Shown here one piece after another: positions 17,007-26,233 of a stretch of 64,000 nt of DNA. The notes under the pieces were generated by a model. The model saw only the letters and a program-made list of their open reading frames with translations. It was not told where the DNA came from and searched no databases. The stretch comes from Acetivibrio mesophilus (GTDB lineage Bacteria > Bacillota > Clostridia > Acetivibrionales > Acetivibrionaceae). The position numbers and the translations under genes were made by a program. Position 1 is the stretch's first letter; each line of letters opens with the position of its first letter. The stretch spans positions 186,001 to 250,000 of the forward strand of contig NZ_RLII01000002.1 in the NCBI RefSeq assembly GCF_004102745.1, given 5' to 3'.

Positions 17007-17561
17007 TTATTTAATTTTTCTTTTGCAAATCACTCTTATTATAGTGGTGATATCAGTTCCTTCTTCAATAGTGTATTCTCCAACCTGCATAGATCTCTGA
17101 AGATTCATAGCTTTGATTTCATTCACAAATGAATCGGGACTGTCTATCAATCCTTTTTCCAAGAGCTTTCTGGCAATGTCATTGGGATTATCCCCTGGGG
17201 CTACAGCTATTTTAACCTGCATTTTTTCAATGGCTCCTGGATCTTCTGTTGGCTCAGCCTTTATTTCTTCAACATTCGCAGGATCTTTTGTTGGTTCAGC
17301 CTGCATTTCTTCAGCATTCCCCGGATCTAATGTTGGCTCTGCCTGAATTTCTTCAGTACCAGCCAGCTCAGGTTCCTTTTGCTCATCTTCCTTAATCATT
17401 TCGCTGCTTGAAACCATACCGTACTGTCTAGCCATTGCCATTATTTCCTCTTTGCTCATTTGAGGCTCCATTCCGGCGGAATAAATAATACCTGTTAATG
17501 TTGTCAGCACTATGCCTATTCCTATACCCAGCAATATATTTTTAATGTAAAATTTACTCAT
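17007..17561 (-). CDS. Membrane-anchored protein with an MltG/YceG-like LysM-type domain
   Basis: 184 residues from ATG 17561 with GGGGGAT upstream (the GTG four codons earlier overlaps that site). An N-terminal helix (about 8-30) anchors it; next comes an acidic linker with three 14-residue repeats of the type EE-x-x-AEPT-x-DP-x-x-x. The C-terminal 65 residues (IAVAPGDNPNDIARKLLEKGLI and on) resemble the N-terminal LysM-like subdomain of MltG-type endolytic transglycosylases. The catalytic MltG region is absent, so cleavage is not expected; peptidoglycan or partner binding is plausible. It is the last gene of the cluster, 31 bases after its predecessor. Confidence 0.7.
   Translation of the reverse strand: MSKFYIKNILLGIGIGIVLTTLTGIIYSAGMEPQMSKEEIMAMARQYGMVSSSEMIKEDEQKEPELAGTEEIQAEPTLDPGNAEEMQAEPTKDPANVEEIKAEPTEDPGAIEKMQVKIAVAPGDNPNDIARKLLEKGLIDSPDSFVNEIKAMNLQRSMQVGEYTIEEGTDITTIIRVICKRKIK
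17239..17364. repeat. Three tandem 42-base in-frame repeats
   Basis: Units start at 17239, 17281 and 17323, each beginning GGATCT on the plus strand, and encode 14-residue EPT-x-DP repeats of the MltG-like protein. A multiple of three keeps copy-number changes in frame. Confidence 0.85.
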
Positions 17562-17592
17562 ATAATCCCCCACAAATAAGAATAAAAAGCTT

Positions 17593-18198
17593 CTACTTAT
17601 TTACGCCAAGGATAAGTTGTATCTCACCCTTGCCAATGCTAAGCTTTTTTGCAATTTCAGTTTCATTAAGACCTTTCTGAGCTAAAGCCAAAACCTCTTT
17701 ATGTTTGCTGTTTATTGGTATTACTTTCTCATCGGTTATGCCCTGCAATTTAATTTGATAAGGTTTTGCAGCACTTGCAGGCTGGTCTTCAAACTTTATA
17801 CTGTCAATGATAAGATCGGATCTTCCCTCCACAAAGGAATCCCCAGTGTTCAAAACAAACCTGTCTTTATCGGCAGATGCTTTGGATTCATCTCGGGATT
17901 CTATTAATACATTGGTGCTCTCTTTTGATAATTTTTCCAATCTCTCTTCGGCATCTTTAATCAAAGCCAGTGTTTCTTTGTTCTTTTGCTCCACTTGAGA
18001 GATGACATAATCGGAAAATTTGTTCAGCTCTTCAACCATAAGGTCTGCATCTGCGATAATCTTCGATAGTTCTTCCTTTTTCTCATCGATTCTTTTGTCT
18101 GCTTCAATTGATTTCTTTTTATCGAAAACAATCAAAATCAGAGATGCAAGTACCAACAAAATCCCTATAAACATCATACTTACATAAAAACCCGCCAT
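17593..18198 (-). CDS. Membrane coiled-coil protein with DUF6115-like C-terminus (SwrB-like position)
   Basis: 201 residues from ATG 18198. One N-terminal helix (about 5-24), a long charged coiled coil (about 28-105), a variable linker, and a C-terminal helix-turn-helix-like segment (EVLALAQKGLNETEIAKKLSIGKG...). The combination and the place shortly after sigD match Bacillus SwrB, which activates flagellar export and basal-body maturation; the C-terminal part resembles what is called DUF6115. Orthology is inferred from layout, not shown by alignment. Confidence 0.65.
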   Translation of the reverse strand: MAGFYVSMMFIGILLVLASLILIVFDKKKSIEADKRIDEKKEELSKIIADADLMVEELNKFSDYVISQVEQKNKETLALIKDAEERLEKLSKESTNVLIESRDESKASADKDRFVLNTGDSFVEGRSDLIIDSIKFEDQPASAAKPYQIKLQGITDEKVIPINSKHKEVLALAQKGLNETEIAKKLSIGKGEIQLILGVNK

Positions 18199-18233
18199 TT
18201 CATCACTCCTTTATCCTTTGTTTGGAACTAAAA

Positions 18234-18545
18234 TTACAGTCTTATATCTATTACACTTGTTTGCTCTTCCAATTCTTTTTCTCCTTTAGTTCCATACTTC
18301 CCTCTGTTTTGCTTCTTCTTCTGCCTGTTTTCATCCTTCTTTTTTTCCTGTTCACTGTCAATTCTTGCTTTTTGAGCGTTTTCCCTTGAGTGAACAAGAT
18401 TAACATTTTCCTCCGATTTTTGCCGCGTTATAGTAGTTTGCTGCTCATTAACAACAACGTTTTTCTGCTGCTGATCATTTTGAATTTTAGATATCTCGGC
18501 TGTCTTTGGAATCATCACCTGAAAATCAATTGGCTTAATAGACAT
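18234..18545 (-). CDS. Small charged protein of the flagellar cluster, function unknown
   Basis: 103 residues from ATG 18545 with GGAAGTGA upstream. Only the first 17 residues (MSIKPIDFQVMIPKTAE) and the last few look ordered; the middle is a Gln/Glu/Lys-rich, probably disordered or helical stretch without hydrophobic segments. It lies between fapA and the SwrB-like gene with normal spacing, which supports a real gene linked to motility, but I recognise no domain. Confidence 0.6.
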   Translation of the reverse strand: MSIKPIDFQVMIPKTAEISKIQNDQQQKNVVVNEQQTTITRQKSEENVNLVHSRENAQKARIDSEQEKKKDENRQKKKQNRGKYGTKGEKELEEQTSVIDIRL

Positions 18546-18584
18546 CCGGCATCACTTCCATTATTTAATTAATTTGTTATTTAA

Positions 18585-20213
18585 TTATTTATCAATAGGT
18601 CCTATTTTTATATCGGCTCCGTCCCTATATAATGTACAATATTGAAGATCCTCCTTGATATACAACATGCTGGTTCCTATAGTAACCTTTGTTCCCGGAT
18701 ATATATGATCAAATACCTTGATCTTTCCGTTAGCTTCTTTTTGAAGCCTCTGCTCTGTTACCACCAATTCCTCTTTTAATTCATTAAGTCTGTTTGAATG
18801 GTAAATCTTCGTTCTCACGCTTTTGACCATTAATTCCTGCTTCTCCGGTGACATTTTACCTGCAGCCTCAAGCTTCTTCAGTATTGCTATAGCCTGTTCT
18901 GTTTTAACCAGGTCCTCTTCTAACTTCTGAATTTCATCTCGAATCTCTTTGTAGCGCTCTTTGAGCTGAGGGTCGGTACCTACTTCAACATCGGTGTGGG
19001 TAGCAAGATATGAGCCAATAACCTTTGCAGATATTTCTCTTCCCACTTTGCATTTTCCGCCAATCAAAAGTCCCTTCTTGCCGGAAAGTTCAAGCTTGTT
19101 TCCACATTTCACATTGCTGTGCATTATTGCTTCTGCCTTAATATCACCTTTAGCGTCAATAATGCTGTTTTCTATATATCTTGCAATAATATCTCCGCCA
19201 CTTTTTAGTATACCTTTGCCAAGCCCCTGCATTCCTCTTCTTAGAATAATGTCACCATCGGCCCTTATAACAGCCGCCTCAACCACGCCCAAAACTTCAA
19301 CATTGCCTCCGGCTTCAACAGTAAAACCGGACAAAACATTTCCTCTTATGATAACATTGCCTATAAAACTAATATTTCCGGTAGAATTGTCAACATCTGC
19401 AGGAACTTCATAATTGGCAAAAACACTTACCTTGCCCTCTATATAATTAACCTGTCCATCCATCCCCGCAATCAGATTTTGCCCATCTTCAGTTATCTCA
19501 ACATTTTTTCCTTTGGGAAGTACACCAGGTTTTCCATCTAGTGCCGGCACCTCAGTATTCTCCACTGTTCTCCCCGGCGTCCCCGGGAGTGGAGGAGTCA
19601 GTGAGCACAAAACCTGTCCCTTTGTCACACTTTCAATAAGGTTTAATTCTCTAAAGTCTACTCTTCCATCCTCAAGAACAATAGGCTTTCGCTCTTTGGT
19701 TAGGTCAAAATGGAAATCTACTTTTCCATTCTGCCCATTTATGGGAGGTGTACCCTCGGCAATTACTATTATCTCATTATAAACAGGATACTTCGAAACA
19801 GTATCAAGGGTTGATTCGATTATTCCGTAATTCACTCCGTTGCTTTTCAAAATCCCCATAATCTCATCTTTGCTCAGCATCTTCCCGCCATCAGGAGGTT
19901 TAATTACCATTGTTGCCTTCATCTTGTCCGCTGAAATATTAACATTTATTGAGGCATCAATTTTAAGCTCCTCCTGAGGTTCAGCAATCTTCACAGGAGT
20001 ATTTGTTGCCCTTTCAACAGCCAACTCAACCATTTCTTTATCATAGCTGACCTTTTTTTTAGCAAGCCTGTCTATTACATCGCTCACCTCAACCGCTTTA
20101 CCTTTTCCCATGGGAGGATGCACTGTAAGAAATACGCCATTTTCTTTATACTGGATTTCAAAGAAGCCGTTATTCGCATTACCATATGACGAACCTTTTC
20201 CAATGTCTGACAT
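18585..20213 (-). CDS. fapA: FapA family protein (DUF342)
   Basis: 542 residues from ATG 20213 behind AAGGGGGGA. The middle carries the FapA signature region (PPLPGTPGRTVENTEVPALDG-type segment) followed by a right-handed beta-helix-like run of short G-x-V/I strands (about 270-400) and a C-terminal coiled coil. FapA proteins are polymer-forming, bactofilin-like; some take part in polar assembly of flagella and other structures. Its place between sigD and the SwrB-like gene supports a role in flagellar placement or assembly here. Confidence 0.85.
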   Translation of the reverse strand: MSDIGKGSSYGNANNGFFEIQYKENGVFLTVHPPMGKGKAVEVSDVIDRLAKKKVSYDKEMVELAVERATNTPVKIAEPQEELKIDASINVNISADKMKATMVIKPPDGGKMLSKDEIMGILKSNGVNYGIIESTLDTVSKYPVYNEIIVIAEGTPPINGQNGKVDFHFDLTKERKPIVLEDGRVDFRELNLIESVTKGQVLCSLTPPLPGTPGRTVENTEVPALDGKPGVLPKGKNVEITEDGQNLIAGMDGQVNYIEGKVSVFANYEVPADVDNSTGNISFIGNVIIRGNVLSGFTVEAGGNVEVLGVVEAAVIRADGDIILRRGMQGLGKGILKSGGDIIARYIENSIIDAKGDIKAEAIMHSNVKCGNKLELSGKKGLLIGGKCKVGREISAKVIGSYLATHTDVEVGTDPQLKERYKEIRDEIQKLEEDLVKTEQAIAILKKLEAAGKMSPEKQELMVKSVRTKIYHSNRLNELKEELVVTEQRLQKEANGKIKVFDHIYPGTKVTIGTSMLYIKEDLQYCTLYRDGADIKIGPIDK

Positions 20214-20257
20214 ATCGGTCCCCCCTTTTTTACTTTTATTGGTTTAATGACTTATGA

Positions 20258-21028
20258 TTACTCGCTCAAAATGCTCCTATGACGTGCAAGCTTACCTCTA
20301 AGGCGTAGAATTGCTTTGGTATGCAACTGAGAAATACGTGACTCTGATACTTTCATTATCGCACTAATTTCTTTCAATGTCAAATCTTCAAAATAATATA
20401 AGGAAACAACCGTCTTTTCTTTTTCCGGAAGCTTACTTATGGCATCAACAAGTATTTCTCTAAGCTCTGTCATTTCCAGATAACCTTCGGGTTTTTCTTC
20501 CCTACTTTCCGGAGAGGTTGTAACTCCTATCTCATAGTTTTGCTCCAAAAACTCCTCAAGAGATATCATTGAAGATAGATTTACTTCACTTAGGAGCTTG
20601 TTCAATTCATTAACACTTATTCCAAGCTTGTCCGCCACTTCTTTATCTGAAGCAGAACGTCCAAGCTCATTCTCTACCTCGGCATAAACCTTTTCCAGCT
20701 CTTTATTCTTCTGCCTTAGGGATCTTGGCACCCAATCCAATTCCCTTATGCTGTCAATAATAGAGCCTCTGATCCTTAGTGATGCATAAGTTTCAAATTT
20801 GACACCTTTGTTGATATCAAACTTCTCAATTGCATCAATCAGGCCGAATATTCCATATCCGATTAGATCATCATATTCAACATTGGATCCAAAGTATATA
20901 CTCAGTCTCCCTGCAATATATTTGACAATATTCGAATACTCAATGATGAGTTTTTCCTTAATTGCAGGGTTCTTCGTATCAGTGTACTGTCTCCATAATT
21001 CCAGTTGTTTATTGATTGTGGATGACAT
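20258..21028 (-). CDS. sigD: RNA polymerase sigma factor for flagellar genes (sigma-28, FliA/WhiG family)
   Basis: 256 residues from ATG 21028 behind GGGGGAT. Region 2 is seen in DLIGYGIFGLIDAIEKFD and the KFETYASLRIRGSIIDSIR segment; region 3 follows; region 4 is the LPEKEKTVVSLYYFEDLTLKEI helix-turn-helix near the C-terminus. The RGSIIDSIRELDWVPRSLR stretch is typical of FliA/SigD. It directs late genes such as flagellin and chemoreceptors; no flgM anti-sigma gene is in the window. It follows cheD, as in Bacillus, with one small gene between. Confidence 0.95.
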   Translation of the reverse strand: MSSTINKQLELWRQYTDTKNPAIKEKLIIEYSNIVKYIAGRLSIYFGSNVEYDDLIGYGIFGLIDAIEKFDINKGVKFETYASLRIRGSIIDSIRELDWVPRSLRQKNKELEKVYAEVENELGRSASDKEVADKLGISVNELNKLLSEVNLSSMISLEEFLEQNYEIGVTTSPESREEKPEGYLEMTELREILVDAISKLPEKEKTVVSLYYFEDLTLKEISAIMKVSESRISQLHTKAILRLRGKLARHRSILSE

Positions 21029-21077
21029 ATTAATCCCCCATTACCCATTTATTTTATATATAATATAATTACAAAAG

Positions 21078-21476
21078 TCATTGTTCATTATCTTTTATAG
21101 TAACACGGCTTACTTCAAGCGGCACAAACTCTTCATCATAGAGCTTGTCACTTTTAATTTCCTCATTATATCTTCCATCGGGTGGATCATCTCCTACTCT
21201 ATAATCAATCCCATGATTTTTATCATGTTCCTTTTTGTCTATGTTTGGAGGTTCGGTGCTATTTTGAACATTCTGTTCATTCTTTTCCTTTACTTCTTCA
21301 TATATATTGTTTATAAGTCTTCTCAAAAATACACCGGCAGCAAAAAAGAGAACCATACCGGCCGTCATTCTGACACAAACCGTTTTTAACTCATATCCGT
21401 TGCTATAACTTATTATTCCTATTACAATCGCTGCAGATGCACCCATTATAAACGGTATTTTGCTGATATAATCCAT
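21078..21476 (-). CDS. Small two-helix membrane protein between cheD and sigD
   Basis: 132 residues from ATG 21476, 14 bases after cheD. Two hydrophobic helices (about 7-25 and 36-53) are followed by a roughly 75-residue acidic, probably disordered cytoplasmic tail. I recognise no domain. Tight packing between cheD and sigD suggests a motility role, which remains inference. Confidence 0.65.
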   Translation of the reverse strand: MDYISKIPFIMGASAAIVIGIISYSNGYELKTVCVRMTAGMVLFFAAGVFLRRLINNIYEEVKEKNEQNVQNSTEPPNIDKKEHDKNHGIDYRVGDDPPDGRYNEEIKSDKLYDEEFVPLEVSRVTIKDNEQ

Positions 21477-21490
21477 TTGCCAATCCTCTC

Positions 21491-21976
21491 TTATATTTGT
21501 TTAATTCCATATCCTATGGTTTTAACCAAGAGCATACCATTGCTCGAGTCAAGTTCTATAGTACGACCGTAATTGCCTCCAGTATCCTCAGAGATTATAG
21601 GAATGTTGAGGCTCTCTAGTTTGGCTTTTGCCGCAGTCACATTTCTGTAGCCTATACGCATTAATTCCGTTCCTTGTGTAAAAGTAAACATTTGTGCTCC
21701 TCCTGCCAACTTTGCTACAATTTTATTCCTTATTGCACCAAGTTTCAGCATTTCATCTATGAGGTTTTCGACAGCGGTATCTACAAATTTTGCGGCATTA
21801 GTTCTATTTTTTATCTGTGAACTGTCAGGAAGCATGGCATGAGCCAGTCCAACTATTTTTGTGGACCTGTCAAAAAGCGCTATACCCACACATGACCCAA
21901 GTCCCAGAGTAGTTAATATCGCTGGATGATATGACGCTTTCAAATCAGCCATTCCGACTTTTATAATATCTCCCAT
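21491..21976 (-). CDS. cheD: Chemoreceptor glutamine deamidase CheD
   Basis: 161 residues from ATG 21976; its A is the last base of the cheC stop (TAATG overlap), suggesting coupled translation. It deamidates glutamines of chemoreceptors and is regulated by CheC binding. The catalytic C29 (LGLGSCVGI) and H46 (GLAHAMLP) are present, as are the GGAQMF and GGNYGR segments. Family length. Confidence 0.96.
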   Translation of the reverse strand: MGDIIKVGMADLKASYHPAILTTLGLGSCVGIALFDRSTKIVGLAHAMLPDSSQIKNRTNAAKFVDTAVENLIDEMLKLGAIRNKIVAKLAGGAQMFTFTQGTELMRIGYRNVTAAKAKLESLNIPIISEDTGGNYGRTIELDSSNGMLLVKTIGYGIKQI

Positions 21977-22596
21977 TAATCAGCGACTCCTAAAGCTTTT
22001 AATAATACTTCATAAGAATCAATATCAGGAACGAGGAAAAAATTACCTACAACTTTTGTACTGCCCTCAGAGAATTCTGTTTCAATAAACAAAACTGAAT
22101 CTCCAAGTTTTCCGAATTCAATTGCCGGAACACTTATTATAGCTCCTGCCATATCAATTGCAAGTTCAGGTACTGACGGCAATATGTTAAGATTGGTCAG
22201 AGTGGATAGTGCCGACAGATATGATCCTGCAAGAATATTGCCAATTTCCTTTAATGCAGAAACTTCTATCTCATCAAATGTAATGGCTTCATCTAAAGGT
22301 CTTCCCATCAAGATATTAACTAGAATACCGGCAGCTTCATTTTCTATAATAAACATTATGCTACCGCTTATGTCACCGGTAACACTGAGCAGCAATCCAA
22401 CCACCGGAATTTCCGCCCCTCCGAGAATATCGCTCACCTCTTGAAATTGAAGCACTTTTACCTGAGGTACATCCATATTAACTTTTTTATTCAGCATCTT
22501 CGCCAGTGCAGTAGCAGCGTTACCCGATCCAATATTTCCAATTTCCCTCAAAACATCAATTTGCAAATTGTCAAGTTCATCAAAATATACACCCAT
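21976..22596 (-). CDS. cheC: CheY-P phosphatase CheC
   Basis: 206 residues from ATG 22596, four bases after the cheW stop. It dephosphorylates CheY-P and, in complex with CheD, completes receptor adaptation. Both active-site helices are intact: E18-x-x-N21 (EIGNIGSGN) and a second EIGNILAGS near residue 115, so this is a two-site CheC. The reading from 22626 would lie inside cheW. Confidence 0.95.
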   Translation of the reverse strand: MGVYFDELDNLQIDVLREIGNIGSGNAATALAKMLNKKVNMDVPQVKVLQFQEVSDILGGAEIPVVGLLLSVTGDISGSIMFIIENEAAGILVNILMGRPLDEAITFDEIEVSALKEIGNILAGSYLSALSTLTNLNILPSVPELAIDMAGAIISVPAIEFGKLGDSVLFIETEFSEGSTKVVGNFFLVPDIDSYEVLLKALGVAD

Positions 22597-22600
22597 TCCT

Positions 22601-23065
22601 CTATTCTCCTTCTGTCTCTTCTTCACCTATATCCGAAAGCTTCTCAAGATTCAAAAGGGTAACAATCCTGTCATCTACCTTGCCTACACCATATATATAA
22701 TCCATTGACAGGTCATTGGTAAAACTCGATACATTCTCTATGGACTCTTCTGTTAAATCCAATACTTCATCAACCTCATCCACAATTATTCCAAAGGTGA
22801 TATCATCGAATTTCAAGATTATGATCCTAGTCTCATCGGTTTCCTCAACTGGAGGCAATCCGAATTTTCTCCTCAAATCCATTACAGGAATTATTTCTCC
22901 TCTTAAATTTATTACACCCTTTATAAAATCAGGAGTTTTCGGCACCCTTGCAGCCGGCATCATTCTTTCAATGGTTGTCACCTTTTGAATGTCAAGTCCA
23001 TAGTCTTCCTTCCCCAGCTTGAAGACAACATATTGTTTGCTTTCTGCGTTAGCTCTTTCTTCCAT
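22601..23065 (-). CDS. cheW: Chemotaxis coupling protein CheW
   Basis: 154 residues from ATG 23065, about 12 bases after an AGGAGG that overlaps the cheA stop; the TTG three codons earlier is too close to that site. A single CheW domain (VFKLGKEDYGLDI..., GVINLRGEIIPVMDLR, ...) links chemoreceptors to CheA. The C-terminus is acidic. It lies between cheA and cheC. Confidence 0.96.
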   Translation of the reverse strand: MEERANAESKQYVVFKLGKEDYGLDIQKVTTIERMMPAARVPKTPDFIKGVINLRGEIIPVMDLRRKFGLPPVEETDETRIIILKFDDITFGIIVDEVDEVLDLTEESIENVSSFTNDLSMDYIYGVGKVDDRIVTLLNLEKLSDIGEEETEGE

Positions 23066-23081
23066 CTCCTTCAACTCCCTC

Positions 23082-25160
23082 CTATACAGCTAGTAAATTA
23101 ACATCCAGTATCAATGCGACATTTCCGTCTCCAAGAATGGTAGCACCAGCAATCCATTTAATACCCGAAAGGAGCTTACCCAGCGATTTTATAACAATTT
23201 CCTGTTGCCCTATCAGTGAGTCTACCAAAAAACCGGAAAGCTTTTCTCCTTTTTTTACAATGACTACTGTCATGTCTTTCTTTGTCCTTTCAATCTCAGG
23301 GACTTCCAATATTTGGTCAAGTCTTACAATAGGTACAACTGTATTTCTGAGTAAAAATACCTCCTGCTTTTGAACCATCTTTATCTGATCTGGAGTTATC
23401 TTGATTATCTCCTTAGTACTGCTTAGGGGTATTGCATATTTTTCATTTCCGACCATAACCAAAAGTGCCTGTATTATTGCAAGAGTAAGAGGAAGTCTTA
23501 TTATAAACCTGCTTCCTTTTCCTGCCTCTGTCTCAACCTCAACAATACCTCCGAGCTGTTCTATCTTAGTTTTCACCACATCAAGCCCTACTCCTCTTCC
23601 GGATAAATTTGTAACACTATCCGAAGTGCTAAAGGACGGCTTAAACAGGAAGTCAATAATATCCTTCGGTGACAGGGTATGGGCCATTTCCTTCTTTATA
23701 AGACCTCTTTCAATAGCCTTATTCTTTACCTTCTCTAAATTAATTCCCTGTCCGTCATCCGCAACTTCAATCACAACATTGTCTCCATCCTGATAAGCCC
23801 TCAAATCTATATGTCCGACGGCAGGCTTGCCCATCTCGAGCCTTTTCTCTTTTGATTCGATCCCGTGGTCTGCCGAATTCCTAAGCAAGTGGATAAGGGG
23901 ATCTCCTATCTCGTCAATAACCGTTCTGTCAAGTTCAGTCTCTACTCCCGACATATTGAGCTGAATCTCTTTACCAATTTCTCTGGCAACATCCCTTATC
24001 ATTCTCGGGAAACGGTTGAATACCATTTCAACTGGCACCATTCTAACCTTCATAACTGCGTCATTAAGACTTGTTGTTATACGCTCTAAATACTCAATTG
24101 TTTCGTTATAGGTTTGACTACCCTCAATACCATTAAAGCCAGCAAGTCTGGTTTTAATGATTATCAACTCACTTACGAGATTCATCAATACATCCAGTCT
24201 GTCAATATCTACCCTGACTGTCTTGCCGGTTTTGGTCTTATGGGCCTGAGATGCAGTATTTGACTCGCTTTTGTCTTCTTGAGTATGCACGTCATCCTCT
24301 TTTGACTGAGTATCTGCCTCGATAGGATTGTCATCATTTTGAATAGCAGTGTTACTTATTTCTACTGTTTGCACCGGAACTACTATTACATCATCAATCT
24401 CAGCAATTCCGCTAATGTCCCTTTTAAACACATCTGCGCCTTCTTTTGATACGCACACTACAGTAAACTCAAAATCAAATTTTTCGTCTTCAATATCCTC
24501 AACTTTTGGCTCTGACTTGATGATTTCGCCATGTCTTTCCAGCGTCTGGAATATGATGAATGCCCTGGCCGATTTCAAAACACAGCCCTTGTTTAGCACA
24601 ACCGTAATCATAAAGACATTCATATTCATCTCTATTGCCTTGTTGGCAACATTCTGTTCGTACTGATTAAGCTTAATATTCGCAGTTGGACGTTGATTTT
24701 GCTCTTGTGGAGTTTCTGCAGAATCCTCAGGTTTTCTCCCTGATGAAGCTGATTTTTGCTGTGCCTGGCTAGAGGATTTGCTTTGAATGGTATCATTTAG
24801 CTCCTTAATAATATCATTATACTCGTTGCTGCCCTCGTTTCCACTGTTTACAATATTATCAGTATAGTTTTCGAGAGCATCTAGACACTGAAACAACAAA
24901 TCCACAAGTTTTGAAGTTACTTTTATTTGATTGTTTCTTAATGCCTGCAAAACATTCTCCATATCATGGGTAAGCTTTGCCATTTTAGTAAATCCCATTG
25001 TACCGGACATGCCTTTTAGCGTATGAGCAACCCTGAATATCTCATTCAAGACCGATGTATCTTCCGGATTCTGTTCTAATTGAAGCAACGATTGGTTCAA
25101 ACCTTGCAAGTGCTCTTTCGTTTCGTCAATAAAAATCTCGAGGTATTGACTCATGTCCAT
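23082..25160 (-). CDS. cheA: Chemotaxis histidine kinase CheA
   Basis: 692 residues from ATG 25160, which overlaps the cheB stop by one base (TAATG); a second ATG is two codons on. Domains in order: HPt (1-105) with phosphoacceptor H46 in RVAHTLKGMSG; a P2 CheY-binding domain (about 160-265); an acidic linker; dimerisation helices (VDIDRLDVLMNLVSELI); HATPase with HLLRNSADHGIE, VADDGQGIN and GRGVGLDVV; and a C-terminal CheW-like domain. It phosphorylates CheY and CheB at receptor arrays. Confidence 0.97.
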   Translation of the reverse strand: MDMSQYLEIFIDETKEHLQGLNQSLLQLEQNPEDTSVLNEIFRVAHTLKGMSGTMGFTKMAKLTHDMENVLQALRNNQIKVTSKLVDLLFQCLDALENYTDNIVNSGNEGSNEYNDIIKELNDTIQSKSSSQAQQKSASSGRKPEDSAETPQEQNQRPTANIKLNQYEQNVANKAIEMNMNVFMITVVLNKGCVLKSARAFIIFQTLERHGEIIKSEPKVEDIEDEKFDFEFTVVCVSKEGADVFKRDISGIAEIDDVIVVPVQTVEISNTAIQNDDNPIEADTQSKEDDVHTQEDKSESNTASQAHKTKTGKTVRVDIDRLDVLMNLVSELIIIKTRLAGFNGIEGSQTYNETIEYLERITTSLNDAVMKVRMVPVEMVFNRFPRMIRDVAREIGKEIQLNMSGVETELDRTVIDEIGDPLIHLLRNSADHGIESKEKRLEMGKPAVGHIDLRAYQDGDNVVIEVADDGQGINLEKVKNKAIERGLIKKEMAHTLSPKDIIDFLFKPSFSTSDSVTNLSGRGVGLDVVKTKIEQLGGIVEVETEAGKGSRFIIRLPLTLAIIQALLVMVGNEKYAIPLSSTKEIIKITPDQIKMVQKQEVFLLRNTVVPIVRLDQILEVPEIERTKKDMTVVIVKKGEKLSGFLVDSLIGQQEIVIKSLGKLLSGIKWIAGATILGDGNVALILDVNLLAV

Positions 25161-26224
25161 TATTCATGCACCCCCACTATTTTCATAATCTCATTCGCTA
25201 TTTCTTTCAGCGGTACAACTACATCCACTGCTCCTGTCGTAATCGCGACCCTTGGCATTCCAAATACAACGCATGTGCTCTCATCCTGTGCAATTATATG
25301 TGCATTGTTCACACTCTTTAACTTTTTGACACCTTCTGTTCCATCTCGGCCCATTCCCGTCATTATCACGCCGACAATATTTCCAAATCCCGTATTGGAT
25401 ACCGATTCCATCATCACGTCAACTGAAGGTCTATGACCACCTATTGGAGGATCCTTGGAAAGCTTTATCTTAAATAAATCATTGCCTGTTTTTTCAAGAA
25501 GCATATGGTAGTCTCCGGGAGCAATATACACATGTGAGTTCTCCAAAATATCATTATCTTCAGCCTCTTTAACCTTTACACTACTCAGGGCATCCAATCT
25601 ATCGGCCAAAGACTTTGTAAACCCCTCGGGCATATGCTGCACTACTAAAAAAGCAGCATCTACATTTGCCGGAAATAACGGCACAACATCCTGGAGTGCC
25701 CTTGGACCACCGGTAGAGGTACCAATAACTACTATATTTCGAATTTTGCTTTTGGTTGCATCGGCTTTCATCACAATTCCTACACTCTTTCTTTCGTTTT
25801 TAAGGCATTTATAGCTTTTGGCAACCTTTACCTTTTCAATTATCTCATTCTTTATGCATTCTTCCTTCATATCGAATATATTTTCAGGTTTTGCAATAAA
25901 GTCCATGGCTCCTTCAGCTAAAGCCTGAATAGTTGCCTCAGCTCCTTCCCTTGTAATGCTGCTTAACATGATGACCGGAATGCGCATATTTTCATTTAGC
26001 TTTCGTAAGCACTCAAGACCATCCATAACCGGCATTTTCAAGTCCAGAGTAATAACATCCGGTTTTAGCTTATGAGCCTTTTCAATAGCTTCAAGACCGT
26101 TTTTTGCAGTGTCAATGACCTCGACTTCTTCATCGCTGTTTAGTATATCCGATATTACTTTTCTCATGAAGGCGGAATCATCAACCACCAAAACCGTGAT
26201 TTTTTGCTTGGTATTCCAAATCAT
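25160..26224 (-). CDS. cheB: Chemotaxis response regulator/methylesterase CheB
   Basis: 354 residues from ATG 26224; an in-frame stop lies only four codons upstream, so the start is well bounded although the ribosome site is weak. The N-terminal receiver domain has VVDDSAFM, phosphorylation Asp in ITLDLKMP and the KP lysine. The C-terminal methylesterase has Ser in GTSTGGP, His in VQHMPEGF and Asp in GMGRDG. It removes methyl groups from chemoreceptors and deamidates some glutamines. No cheR methyltransferase is in the window. Confidence 0.97.
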   Translation of the reverse strand: MIWNTKQKITVLVVDDSAFMRKVISDILNSDEEVEVIDTAKNGLEAIEKAHKLKPDVITLDLKMPVMDGLECLRKLNENMRIPVIMLSSITREGAEATIQALAEGAMDFIAKPENIFDMKEECIKNEIIEKVKVAKSYKCLKNERKSVGIVMKADATKSKIRNIVVIGTSTGGPRALQDVVPLFPANVDAAFLVVQHMPEGFTKSLADRLDALSSVKVKEAEDNDILENSHVYIAPGDYHMLLEKTGNDLFKIKLSKDPPIGGHRPSVDVMMESVSNTGFGNIVGVIMTGMGRDGTEGVKKLKSVNNAHIIAQDESTCVVFGMPRVAITTGAVDVVVPLKEIANEIMKIVGVHE

Positions 26225-26233
26225 AATGCAATA

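Noticed and set aside
17239-17364. CRISPR-like direct repeats
   Set aside because: The repeats are contiguous without spacers, in frame in a protein linker, and there are no cas genes.
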